Positions 1-6,972 of a stretch of DNA of 36,936 nucleotides are shown piece after piece. Under the pieces are notes generated by a model that had not been told where the DNA came from, made no database searches, and worked only from the letters and a program-made list of their open reading frames with translations. The DNA is from Prevotella sp. (GTDB lineage Bacteria > Bacteroidota > Bacteroidia > Bacteroidales > Bacteroidaceae). Made by a program: the position numbers and the translations under genes. The DNA lies in contig JAFSNR010000123.1 in assembly GCA_017443345.1 (NCBI GenBank), positions 1 through 36,936 on the forward strand, read 5' to 3'. Each line of letters opens with the position of its first letter. Positions within the stretch are counted from its first letter, which is position 1.

Positions 1-546
1 ATTGTCGTGCATATAGCCTGCAATGTTTTTGTAGGTGAGTGCCGTCGTAGGCCCAATAACAAGGAACTCCTTTTCTGACTTCATCATCACGTCCATAAAC
101 TCACGGAAGAGAGCAAAGGGCGGATTCGTTATGACCAAATCGTAATTGCTGTAGTCGATGTCCTGAAACTTCACCCCGTCACCCGTCTGCGGATTGTAGC
201 CGCTGACGGAAATGGAGCGGATGCCGTAAGCCTCGGCATGTGCCACAAGGAATTTCACGAACTGGCACTTGATGGCATCGAAATCCTTCTCAAATTTATC
301 CTTCGATGCAGCCAAGTCCAGATGCTTGATGCTTCCGTTTGAGAAAAGGTCGCTGGCAGTCACGCCCTCCTCCTTGTAAACCAGTTCCTCATTGTAACTC
401 TCGTCCCAGTCGCACGGGCAGATAATACGCTTGCCCCGAAACTGCTCCCTGTACTGCGGCAGTTCGGCGGCTATATCCTCATACAAGGTGTAATACTCGG
501 CATCCTTCTCCTTGTATGCCTTCTGCATTGATTCCTTATGCTTCAT
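1..546 (-). CDS. EcoRI-family adenine-specific DNA methyltransferase, N-terminal part (runs off window)
   Basis: The minus strand is open from an ATG at 546 to the window edge (182 codons). The product contains the N6-adenine methyltransferase catalytic motif NPPF, in the context DLVITNPPFALFREF, and an upstream stretch rich in Asp, Ser and Gly leading to RIICPCDWDESY. This resembles the EcoRI modification-methylase family, which transfers a methyl group from S-adenosylmethionine to adenine in DNA. The C-terminal half lies outside the window, so completeness and any partner restriction gene cannot be judged. No restriction gene is visible on the side inside the window. The start was chosen because it is the first ATG and follows a roughly 330-nt structured leader with its own promoter box at 882-889. 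Confidence 0.8.
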   Translation of the reverse strand, partial: MKHKESMQKAYKEKDAEYYTLYEDIAAELPQYREQFRGKRIICPCDWDESYNEELVYKEEGVTASDLFSNGSIKHLDLAASKDKFEKDFDAIKCQFVKFLVAHAEAYGIRSISVSGYNPQTGDGVKFQDIDYSNYDLVITNPPFALFREFMDVMMKSEKEFLVIGPTTALTYKNIAGYMHDN

Positions 547-624
547 AACTGATAGTTTTAGCTCATTAGCATCCAACTATCAATCACGCCATGGCGCATA
601 AAAAGGGCGTGATGCACCTTGTCT

Positions 625-811
625 GCGCATAGCAAGAGGTGAAGCCTCGGAATTGGTACCCCTGGTCCCGCTTGAAAAATGCACCACGCTTTTAACGTGT
701 TGCATTGCTATCATAAGCAGGACACAGAAGCCCCCAAGGGCTGCTCTGTCACATATTATTTCGGTGCTTTTTATACCAATCTAAGTTTCCGAGGCTTTCT
801 TGGCTATGCGC
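625..811 (-). ncRNA. Candidate structured RNA or long regulatory leader ahead of the methyltransferase
   Basis: Two distant arms, 625-660 and 774-811, are complementary over about 30 positions with small bulges (GCGCATAGC, GCCTCGG and TACCAAT blocks). They enclose two strong hairpins, 680-704 (followed on the minus strand by TTTTT) and 721-750. Competing pairings are visible. The run GAAATAAT/ATTATTTC around 758-765 and 811-818 would cross the long helix as a pseudoknot. The segment 608-618 can replace one side of the 680-704 hairpin and also pairs with 590-600. A TAATTTTG box at 882-889 fits transcription from about 878 leftward. On the plus strand a hairpin at 817-832 followed by a T run looks like a terminator, so the direction is not certain. 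A miniature inverted-repeat element is an alternative; no target duplication was seen. Confidence 0.45.
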
Positions 812-881
812 GAAATAATAGCGAATGCTATTTTTTATCCACGATGTCAAAATGGCAACCGCACGAAGCGGAAACCGACGG

Positions 882-889
882 CAAAATTA
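882..889 (-). promoter_or_regulatory. TAnnTTTG promoter box for the structured leader and methyltransferase
   Basis: On the minus strand this reads TAATTTTG, a perfect match to the Bacteroidetes -7 box TAnnTTTG. It would start transcription near 878, placing the structured element at 625-811 in the transcript. It is divergent from the box at 996-1003. Confidence 0.55.
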
Positions 890-995
890 CACAAATTTCT
901 GCAAATTAAATCCATAAAACGGTAAAAAACATAAAAAAAAAGAACAATAACTTCATTATTACGCTTTCAAATGCATAAAAGTGGTTTATTTTATG

Positions 996-1003
996 TACTT
1001 TTG
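996..1003 (+). promoter_or_regulatory. TAnnTTTG promoter box for the first 11-nt array gene
   Basis: Reads TACTTTTG. Transcription would begin around 1007-1010, which is where the 11-nt periodic array begins. No clear upstream TTTG element was found at the usual spacing. Confidence 0.55.
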
Positions 1004-1009
1004 CTCAGC

Positions 1010-1262
1010 CTAACCTCAATACACTCAACGAGCAGTCAGCGATTTCTCGGCATCGTTGTGTGGTAAATGTGCGGCACTTGTCCGGTATATGTCCGGTTTC
1101 TGACCGAACAAGTAGCGGACAAATAGCGAGCAAATAGCGGACAACGGTCGAAGCTACTCCGAAGCATCACCGAAGGAACACCGTAGGAACTTCGAAGGAA
1201 CGCTGAGGCTATGATAATGGTAGAACAAGAGAGACCTGTCAGGGGCCGGCAACAAATAGGAG
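1010..1262 (+). repeat. Degenerate 11-nt tandem array filling the 5' leader (23 units)
   Basis: The leader divides into 23 consecutive 11-nt units without a visible indel. The clearest run is 1076-1207, where units such as ACTTGTCCGGT (1076), CAAATAGCGGA (1131), GCATCACCGAA (1164) and GGAACTTCGAA (1186) share a CCGAA-like tail at positions 7-11. The head changes gradually from unit to unit: CAA heads, then GC heads, then GGA heads. Units 1043-1075 and 1208-1262 are weaker and are included because they stay in register. The array starts a few bases after the promoter box and stops 9 nt before the ATG at 1272. Because 11 is not a multiple of 3 and stops are present, it is not a coding repeat. 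A matching arrangement precedes the homologous gene at 12239-12979. Confidence 0.8.
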
Positions 1263-1271
1263 ACAAGAGTG

Positions 1272-2009
1272 ATGAAGAAGAAAAGTACAGGTTTGGGACT
1301 GCTGATACCCAAGACTCTCCGCATCGGAGGCGTGACATTCTATCAGCGTGGCGGTCAGGTGATTGGCCGTGTGTCGGAATCGCGTGAGAAACGTAGCAAT
1401 ACGCTTCCACAGTTCATCCAACGTCAGAAGATGCGGCATACGACGGCGCTTTGGAAGATGTTACGCTACCAGGAGCCGATGTTCACTGAGCGGACAAACG
1501 CCTATCAGGACTTCGCGTCGCTGGCCAACGGCCTGCCAGTGGTGTATGTAGAGAAGACGCGGATGACAGATGCGTCGTTTCTAATGCCTGGCATACCAGT
1601 GAGTAACGGCAAACTGCCCACCATCGAACAGCACTTGGGCGAGGTTGATGGCACACCCGCCCTGCTGACCGACCTAAAGGCGAGCGAATGGACACGGGGA
1701 GAAATACTTTGGCTCTACACCGCAGAGCAGCACACAGAGGAAGCCTTCCCCCGTCTGTACTTCAGTCGCAAGGAAGTGTCGAGGCGCGAGATGACCGCTG
1801 TTGACGGACGACTGGCGCTGCTGGGCAACGAGTTTGCCGACCCGATGAAGGGCTGGGCACTGGTGAGAGTGGTCGATGACAAATGTTCGCCGCAGACCAT
1901 CCAGACCCGCTGCACTCTCTTCCAGCAATACATGACCGACGAGGCCCTGCAGCGAGCCGCCAAGAGTTACGGTGGCATCACCGACAAGCCCTTCTTGTCG
2001 CCGAGATAA
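1272..2009 (+). CDS. Conserved protein of unknown function, copy 1 of the array-led family
   Basis: A 245-residue protein without signal peptide or membrane segment. It is homologous along its whole length to the product of 12239-12979. The best shared blocks are RSNTLPQFIQRQKMRHT (about residues 40-57), SFLMPGIPVS-GKLPTI, LGE-DGT-AL-TDL, KGWALV, CSPQTI-TRCTL-QQY, and the C-terminus SYGG---FLSPR. The N-terminal pattern of a short strand with FYQRGG followed by SNTLPQFIQRQK is reminiscent of DUF6266-like Bacteroidetes proteins, but I would not assign it on that. An in-frame GTG lies at 1269; ATG 1272 was chosen because it matches the start of the homologue and keeps the same 9-nt gap after the array. 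No function is known. Confidence 0.85.
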   Translation: MKKKSTGLGLLIPKTLRIGGVTFYQRGGQVIGRVSESREKRSNTLPQFIQRQKMRHTTALWKMLRYQEPMFTERTNAYQDFASLANGLPVVYVEKTRMTDASFLMPGIPVSNGKLPTIEQHLGEVDGTPALLTDLKASEWTRGEILWLYTAEQHTEEAFPRLYFSRKEVSRREMTAVDGRLALLGNEFADPMKGWALVRVVDDKCSPQTIQTRCTLFQQYMTDEALQRAAKSYGGITDKPFLSPR

Positions 2010-2022
2010 ATTCATGTAAAAG

Positions 2023-2679
2023 ATGACTGTGGATTTCGACATACTGAAACGGAATGAGCTGAAGGCTGCTGCCCGACTGGTGGGCAGGGCTTTCGAGGAC
2101 TATGAGTACTTTACGAACTACTTTCCCGACTTGGAAGAGCGGAGAAAGGTGCTCCGAGGCGTTGTCTATCGGGAATATCTGACGAACTTCAAGAGGATGC
2201 ACTATTTGGTGGCCCAGATGAATGGCGAACTGGTGGCGGTGGCTCAGGTCAATGCGCCGGATTACAAAAAACCGTCAGACTTTCAGTATCTGATTCATGG
2301 CTGGCCGCTGGTATATCTTGGGGTCAACAGGCGGCGGCTGGATGACTGGCTGGCGATGGATGCAGCGGCAGGCAAGCCTTGTCACGAATATCAGGCTACG
2401 GGAACAGGAGTCTGGTATCTCAGTTCAATCACCGTTGACCCGTCGGCACAAGGCATTGGCATCGGGAAGCAGTTTATTGACCACATTGAGGATTACATCC
2501 GGGCGCATGGCGGCAGGGAACTCGTGCTCTTTACGAACTCTGACAAGAACATCGCATTTTATAAAAGGTGTGGTTTTGAGGTGTTCGATGAGCGGGAGTT
2601 TACTTATAACAGGAACACAATGCGAAGTTGGAGCGTGAAAAAGACACTGCTAACGATGAAGAAGGATATGAATGATTAA
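2023..2679 (+). CDS. GNAT family N-acetyltransferase
   Basis: A 218-residue acetyltransferase. The C-terminal half carries the GNAT core: the strand YLSSITVDPSAQGIGIG, with the Q/R-x-x-G-x-G/A acetyl-CoA pyrophosphate loop around residues 143-150, then a helix and FYKRCGFEVF near residue 180. The N-terminal half (about residues 1-120) is longer than in minimal GNATs and resembles proteins annotated simply as GNAT acetyltransferases with a substrate-covering N-terminal region. It transfers an acetyl group from acetyl-CoA to an unknown amine. It begins 13 bp after the array-led gene and is followed within 20 bp by another GNAT gene, so the three may be cotranscribed. Confidence 0.85.
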   Translation: MTVDFDILKRNELKAAARLVGRAFEDYEYFTNYFPDLEERRKVLRGVVYREYLTNFKRMHYLVAQMNGELVAVAQVNAPDYKKPSDFQYLIHGWPLVYLGVNRRRLDDWLAMDAAAGKPCHEYQATGTGVWYLSSITVDPSAQGIGIGKQFIDHIEDYIRAHGGRELVLFTNSDKNIAFYKRCGFEVFDEREFTYNRNTMRSWSVKKTLLTMKKDMND

Positions 2680-2688
2680 AATGTGAGT

Positions 2689-3177
2689 ATGAGAGATATG
2701 TATAAAATTGACATTCGCAAGGCTGAACGGCAGGATGTACCGCTGTTGCTGGAGTTTATCAAGGGGATAGCACGTTACGAGAAGCTGGAGAACGAGGTGA
2801 TTGCTTCAACGGATGTGCTGGAACGGGAAATGTTCGACGAGCACAGGGCAGAGGCGGTGTTTGCCGTTGTAAATGGTCGTGAGGTTGGCTTCGCGCTCTA
2901 CTTCTACAATTTCTCAACGTTCATCGGACATTCAGGGCTGTATTTGGAAGATCTGTTCGTATGGCCGGAAGAGCGTGGCAAAGGCTATGGAAAGGCATTG
3001 CTGCTGCATCTGGTCAAGATTGCACGGGAGCACCATTGCGGAAGGATGGAGTGGACATGCCTGAACTGGAACCAACCCAGCATCGACTTCTATCTGTCGC
3101 TTGGAGCTGTCCCCATGAAAGAGTGGACTGTATATCGACTGGACGCAGACGCATTGGAAAGATTGAATAGTAAGTAA
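2689..3177 (+). CDS. GNAT N-acetyltransferase, diamine/spermidine acetyltransferase-like
   Basis: A roughly 160-residue single-domain GNAT. The sequence YLEDLFVWPEERGKGYGKALL contains the acetyl-CoA loop, and WTCLNWNQPSIDFYLSLGA followed by EWTVYRL is the pattern seen in SSAT-like enzymes (spermidine/spermine N1-acetyltransferase and thialysine acetyltransferase relatives). Acetylation of a small polyamine-like amine is therefore plausible but unproven. A GTG at 2683 and ATGs at 2689 and 2698 are all possible starts; the conserved fold begins at YKIDIRKAE, so 2689 or 2698 are preferred. It follows the previous gene closely and shares its direction. Confidence 0.85.
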   Translation: MRDMYKIDIRKAERQDVPLLLEFIKGIARYEKLENEVIASTDVLEREMFDEHRAEAVFAVVNGREVGFALYFYNFSTFIGHSGLYLEDLFVWPEERGKGYGKALLLHLVKIAREHHCGRMEWTCLNWNQPSIDFYLSLGAVPMKEWTVYRLDADALERLNSK

Positions 3178-3211
3178 CAACATGTAGTATCGAAGGAAGA
3201 GGGTGTTGAAC

Positions 3212-3559
3212 ATGAATATAGAAGATGTACGCGAATATGCGTTGACGCTGCCAGGAGCCAAAGAGGATATGCCATACGGCCCCGACTGGCTGATTTTCCG
3301 CATTGAGGGGAAGATTTTCCTGCATATATGGCTGGAGTCACCAGAACCTACATGTGCGGTGAAGCTGGAACCTGAGTTCGGACAGTCGTTGCGTGAACAC
3401 TATGACGGTGTACAGCCAGCCTACCATCTGAACAAGGTACATTGGAACGACATCTATCTGGAGATGATAGACGAAGGACAGACAAAGCAATGGATTCGCC
3501 AGTCGTACGAACTAGTGTTGAGTAAACTACCGAAGAAACTAAGAGAGAAATATTTATGA
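3212..3559 (+). CDS. MmcQ/YjbR family DNA-binding protein
   Basis: A small (115-residue) protein with the family pattern: MNIEDVREYALTLPGAKEDMPYG at the N-terminus, a central IFRIEGKIFLHIWLE strand pair, and HLNKVHWNDIYLE near residue 80. The fold is the double-wing CyaY-like YjbR domain, reported as DNA-binding; its biological role is not well defined. A GTG at 3203 is a possible earlier start, but ATG 3212 aligns with the usual family start. Its stop codon overlaps the next start in an ATGA arrangement at 3556-3559, which suggests translational coupling to the rhodanese gene. Confidence 0.85.
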   Translation: MNIEDVREYALTLPGAKEDMPYGPDWLIFRIEGKIFLHIWLESPEPTCAVKLEPEFGQSLREHYDGVQPAYHLNKVHWNDIYLEMIDEGQTKQWIRQSYELVLSKLPKKLREKYL

Positions 3560-4014
3560 AGAAGCTATTGACATGTTTATTGGCTGTGCTGGGGTTGAAT
3601 ACGGCTTGTGGCCAGCAGAATTTTGAGAATCGACGAACGCAGCAAGAGCAGAACGGAGCTCGCTCCAGTTATGCCTTGCAAGGAGGAGAAAGACAGTATG
3701 TCAATACTGATGTGCAGGGATTCGCTGAACTGATTGCAGATACCAATGTGGTGGTGCTCGATGTGAGGACTGCCAGCGAGTTTGCCGAAGGGCATATCGA
3801 GAGGGCTATCCTAATTGACCAGGGACAGAGTGATTTCGTGGAGAAAGCGAAAGCCATGCTGCCTACAGACAAGACCATTGCCATCTATTGCCGCAGTGGT
3901 CGCCGTTCTGCCAATGCTGCCGGAAGACTGGCAGATGTTGGGTACAAGTGCGTCAATCTGAAGGGCGGCATTATTGCTTGGCAAGAAGCCAATATGCCAG
4001 TTACGAAGGAATAA
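3556..4014 (+). CDS. Rhodanese-like domain lipoprotein
   Basis: A 152-residue protein beginning with a lipoprotein signal (hydrophobic segment followed by LNTAC, Cys18) and carrying one rhodanese domain from about residue 50. The active-site loop is YCRSGRRS with the catalytic Cys at about 112; LDVRTASEFAEGHI is the conserved upstream motif. Rhodanese domains carry sulfur as a persulfide on that cysteine. The protein is predicted to be lipid-anchored outside the cytoplasm. The start overlaps the MmcQ/YjbR stop by 4 bases, and a TSUP permease gene follows 6 bp later. The pairing with a TSUP transporter suggests a shared role in handling sulfur compounds. Confidence 0.9.
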   Translation: MKKLLTCLLAVLGLNTACGQQNFENRRTQQEQNGARSSYALQGGERQYVNTDVQGFAELIADTNVVVLDVRTASEFAEGHIERAILIDQGQSDFVEKAKAMLPTDKTIAIYCRSGRRSANAAGRLADVGYKCVNLKGGIIAWQEANMPVTKE

Positions 4015-4020
4015 GTTGGC

Positions 4021-4758
4021 ATGAGCAGTGTCGTAATTGCCATATTCCTACTGAGCATTGGAGCCAGTTTCGTGCAGCGCACTACCGGCTTTGGCTTTGG
4101 CATCTTCATTATGACGATGCTGCCGTTCTTTATGCCAACGTATGGAGAGGCTACGACGCTGTCTGGACTTCTGGCTATTACAACCTCGGCTGTCATTGTG
4201 TGGAAGCTGAAGGCCTATGTCACTTGGAAACGGTTGTGGCCGATACTGCTGACATTTATTATTGTGTCAACAATTGCAATCTTCGCGCTGACGCGCATTG
4301 AAGACCATATTCTTAGAAGAATCCTGGGTGTAGCGTTGATAGTCATCAGCATCTATTTTGCCCTGTTCAGTCAGAAGATAAAGCTTCCGACAACGAAGAA
4401 AGTACAGGTGGGTGCTGGCACGTTGAGCGGACTGATGGGAGGATTCTTTGGGATGCAAGGCCCTCCAGCCGTGCTATACTTCATCCAGTCAGAACCCACC
4501 AAGGAACACTATATGGCAATGGCTCAGACTTACTTCCTGATAGGCAATGTGATGATGACTTTTGTTCGTGCCTACAACGGCTTCTTCACTACGACCGTCC
4601 TAACAGATTACTGCTTTGGACTTGGCGGAGTCATCATCGGCACAACCCTTGGAGCCTACGTCTTCAAGCGCATCCCCAATCGCATTTTCCGATATATCGT
4701 CTATGCGTATATCGCAGTAAGCGGTATTATTATACTGTTATCGTCGTACCACAGCTAA
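4021..4758 (+). CDS. TSUP family membrane permease (TauE/SafE type)
   Basis: A 245-residue, strongly hydrophobic protein with about seven to eight membrane segments. It shows the twofold TSUP pattern: an N-terminal ASFVQRTTGFGFGIFIM segment and a second-half GTLSGLMGGFFGMQGPPAVLYF segment, both glycine-rich, as in TauE/SafE (TSUP) permeases. Family members export or import sulfur-containing anions such as sulfite, sulfoacetate or thiosulfate. It follows the rhodanese lipoprotein by 6 bp, which supports a sulfur-linked substrate, but the actual cargo cannot be read from the sequence. Its 3' end overlaps the convergent MBL gene by 29 bp. Confidence 0.88.
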   Translation: MSSVVIAIFLLSIGASFVQRTTGFGFGIFIMTMLPFFMPTYGEATTLSGLLAITTSAVIVWKLKAYVTWKRLWPILLTFIIVSTIAIFALTRIEDHILRRILGVALIVISIYFALFSQKIKLPTTKKVQVGAGTLSGLMGGFFGMQGPPAVLYFIQSEPTKEHYMAMAQTYFLIGNVMMTFVRAYNGFFTTTVLTDYCFGLGGVIIGTTLGAYVFKRIPNRIFRYIVYAYIAVSGIIILLSSYHS

Positions 4759-5524
4759 AAGCATGAAGATGCTCGTCCATGATTGTTTTGAGCGTAGCAA
4801 ACACCTTATCACCCGTACAATGGCTGGTGTAGAACAGTGTTTCGGGATATTTGGCTTTCAGCCTCTGAGCCAAAACCGTAAGTTCTTCTCCCGACTCTTG
4901 GCCGTCGAGTAAGTGGAAACCTCCGATAACTATATGAACTGGCCACGGACAAGCCGCCAGGATATTCTCCAGACCGTTATGGGCACAGCCTGTAAACAAC
5001 AGACCATCAACATACAGAACCAATTCATGACGGAAATCGTCGTGGATAAAATCATCATTAATATTCTGCACATAGAGATTCACATTTCCTTTGGGCATCG
5101 GATGGTTCTGAGGAATATGAGCTATTACATGGATATCCTCTGCTATTGAGCAGGTCTGATCTATCAGGACGAGTCTGCCATCGTCAATCTTCGGCCACTC
5201 CACAGTAATACTATGTAGATTCCCTCGCTTAGAAAAAAACTTGCCACTCATAGCATCTGGTGAGACGAGTACCTTAGCCTTTCGATTACGTTCAACTAAA
5301 TACTGCAATCCTCCTGCATGGTCGCTATGTCCGTGAGAGATAAATACATAGTCCACCATGCTGAGGTCGATACCAGTCTTCTCTGCATTGCGGATAAACA
5401 CATCGCTTGCTCCTGTGTCGAGCAGAATGCGATGTTTATCTGTCTCTAACAGGATTGACAGACCATGCTCCGTCTGGAGCAGGTCGTTACATGTGCGGTT
5501 ATCAGATAATACAGTCCACGTCAT
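4730..5524 (-). CDS. MBL-fold metallo-hydrolase
   Basis: A 264-residue metallo-beta-lactamase fold protein. The zinc-binding motif SHGHSDHAGG places His64, His66, Asp68 and His69; further ligand candidates are in TGCAHNGLENI, and GGFHLLDG and TSHCTG follow. This layout matches the family annotated as 7,8-dihydropterin-6-methyl-4-(beta-D-ribofuranosyl)-aminobenzene-5'-phosphate synthase-like hydrolases. The family name comes from archaeal members, and the bacterial substrate is usually unknown. It is the last gene of a minus-strand run starting at 8370 and starts 3 bp after its neighbour. Its 3' end overlaps the convergent TSUP gene. Confidence 0.88.
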   Translation of the reverse strand: MTWTVLSDNRTCNDLLQTEHGLSILLETDKHRILLDTGASDVFIRNAEKTGIDLSMVDYVFISHGHSDHAGGLQYLVERNRKAKVLVSPDAMSGKFFSKRGNLHSITVEWPKIDDGRLVLIDQTCSIAEDIHVIAHIPQNHPMPKGNVNLYVQNINDDFIHDDFRHELVLYVDGLLFTGCAHNGLENILAACPWPVHIVIGGFHLLDGQESGEELTVLAQRLKAKYPETLFYTSHCTGDKVFATLKTIMDEHLHAFSCGTTITV

Positions 5525-5527
5525 ATT

Positions 5528-6043
5528 CTACTCCATTCGTCCATACTTCATCTCTTCACCTTCTTTGTCATACTGCTTTCGCTTACCCGTAGGAGGTGCC
5601 GTAAGAGTAATCTTTACGACAGCTGTACGTTCAAGGCTGCGGGCGATGGCATCATTGAATGCATCCATGTGCTTGGGAAGGAAACGCTGGCAGATAGCAC
5701 GGAGTGCCTTTATCTTTTCGTCTCTATCCTTTACTATCTCAGCCTTGCCAACAGCCATTGCTGATTTATACTGGAGTGTGAAGCTGCCATCCTTGGGGCC
5801 TACAGTAGGAGCACATTTAGTGACTGCTGACAGCGCCACACGGGGATTGGCCGCAATGCAGTCCAGTTTATCACCCTCCAAGGCACAATGGAAATAGAAT
5901 GTTTTATCGTCTGTGCGAGCCAGCGACAGGGGTACACCATAAGGTGTACCATCTGGCCGTGTGAAACTGACGGTGACATACGGTGCCTTATCCAATACCT
6001 CCAATGCGAAGGCTGCATCCATTTCTCTACTAGCTTTTCTCAT
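5528..6043 (-). CDS. Pyridoxamine 5'-phosphate oxidase family protein, NimA-like
   Basis: A 171-residue split-barrel flavin-binding protein. The start MRKASREMDAAFALEVLDKAPY, followed by the strands YVTVSFTRPDGTPYGVPLSL and KTFYFHCALEGDKLDCI, is typical of the NimA-like branch of the PNPOx superfamily. Some members of that branch (Nim proteins) reduce 5-nitroimidazoles to harmless amines in Bacteroides. Chromosomal housekeeping relatives are common, so resistance should not be assumed. The C-terminal tail is charged. It lies within a minus-strand gene run with spacings of 2-3 bp, next to an ElaA-type acetyltransferase. Confidence 0.85.
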   Translation of the reverse strand: MRKASREMDAAFALEVLDKAPYVTVSFTRPDGTPYGVPLSLARTDDKTFYFHCALEGDKLDCIAANPRVALSAVTKCAPTVGPKDGSFTLQYKSAMAVGKAEIVKDRDEKIKALRAICQRFLPKHMDAFNDAIARSLERTAVVKITLTAPPTGKRKQYDKEGEEMKYGRME

Positions 6044-6045
6044 TG

Positions 6046-6504
6046 TTATAATCTTAATGTCATTCTAATATGTGGTATGCCGTCGAGCATGAAGGTGTCG
6101 GATGACTGTCTGAAACCGACACTTTCATAGAACCCTTTGGCATACTCCTGTGCTTCTATATCTATTTGTTTGGCATCGAAGTGCTCTTTTGCTGCATCAA
6201 TGGCATAGAGCATGATCAGCTTGCCATACCCTTTGCCTCGTTCAGTGGTGATAACTCTGCCGATGGATATTCCCTTCATGTGAGTACCAGCAGGACAGAC
6301 ACGAGCCAAGGCAACCACTTTGTCTGCAACAGTGAGCCAAAGATGAATGGACTTCTGGTCATCATTGTCCATATCCTGATAGACGCAGTTCTGCTCGACC
6401 ACGAACACCTCACTACGCACTCTCAAAAGTTCGTATAGCTCATCTATCGTCAGTTCCTGGAACTTTTTCTGATGAAGTACAGGCTTATAAATTTTATTAA
6501 TCAT
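6046..6504 (-). CDS. GNAT acetyltransferase, ElaA family
   Basis: A roughly 152-residue GNAT of the ElaA type. The signature is ELYELLRVRSEVFVVEQNCVYQDMDNDDQKSIHL near the N-terminus, then GRVITTERGKGYGKLIM with the acetyl-CoA loop, and AQEYAKGFYESVGF near the C-terminus. The substrate of ElaA proteins is unknown. ATG 6504 was chosen; a GTG at 6516 is the farther alternative. Either start overlaps the 3' end of the upstream thioesterase gene, consistent with cotranscription. Confidence 0.88.
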   Translation of the reverse strand: MINKIYKPVLHQKKFQELTIDELYELLRVRSEVFVVEQNCVYQDMDNDDQKSIHLWLTVADKVVALARVCPAGTHMKGISIGRVITTERGKGYGKLIMLYAIDAAKEHFDAKQIDIEAQEYAKGFYESVGFRQSSDTFMLDGIPHIRMTLRL

Positions 6505-6967
6505 CTTCGACTTCACAATGCATAAATCCCATTTCCTTTGCCTTCTCCTGATTCATCAGGAAGTAGATGGCCTCGCCCTCATTACAGAGTTCTCCCTTCG
6601 AGTTGGTTATCTCTGCATTGATATATACCAGATTGCGAACTTGTTTCGTGACCTTTGCCCGAATGGTCAGTTCATGCTCTGTAGTTGATACTGCCTTGCG
6701 GAACTTCACATTCAACTGAACGGTATAGCCGCTAGTCTGTAGCTTACGGGTGACTACCCATCCACAAACCTCGTCAATCAGCGTACTCAGTATACCGCCG
6801 TGCATGGTGTTCACCCAACCCTGATAATTGTGCTGTGGATTCCATTTGCTTACGATATAGTCGCCATCTTCATAAAACTCCAAGTGAAGTCCGATGGGAT
6901 TGTCAGGACAACAGCCAAAGCAGTTGTACTCAGGATGGTTGCGCCAAGGGTTTATTATCTTTTTCAT
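6497..6967 (-). CDS. PaaI-type hotdog-fold thioesterase
   Basis: A 156-residue single hotdog domain. The N-terminus NPWRNHPEYNCFGCCPDNPIGLHLEF and the central motif NTMHGGILSTLIDEVCGW are characteristic of PaaI/4HBT-type acyl-CoA thioesterases, where the HGG segment contacts the thioester. It would hydrolyse an acyl-CoA, substrate unknown. It overlaps the downstream ElaA-like gene by 8 bp and starts 5 bp after the flavodoxin-like gene stops, all in the same direction. Confidence 0.88.
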   Translation of the reverse strand: MKKIINPWRNHPEYNCFGCCPDNPIGLHLEFYEDGDYIVSKWNPQHNYQGWVNTMHGGILSTLIDEVCGWVVTRKLQTSGYTVQLNVKFRKAVSTTEHELTIRAKVTKQVRNLVYINAEITNSKGELCNEGEAIYFLMNQEKAKEMGFMHCEVEDD

Positions 6968-6972
6968 AATGA

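Noticed and set aside
1010-1262. Could the 11-nt array be a CRISPR or a diversity-generating template repeat
   Set aside because: Units are contiguous with no spacers, are far shorter than CRISPR repeats, and no cas gene, reverse transcriptase or matching variable repeat is present in the window.
1036-1410. Minus-strand open frame across the first 11-nt array
   Set aside because: It lies over the periodic leader and the start of an evident plus-strand gene; the predicted residues have no coding character.
5528-6043. Calling this gene a nitroimidazole-resistance determinant
   Set aside because: The NimA-like fold is also used by many chromosomal proteins, and no insertion sequence promoter of the kind that activates nim genes is present.
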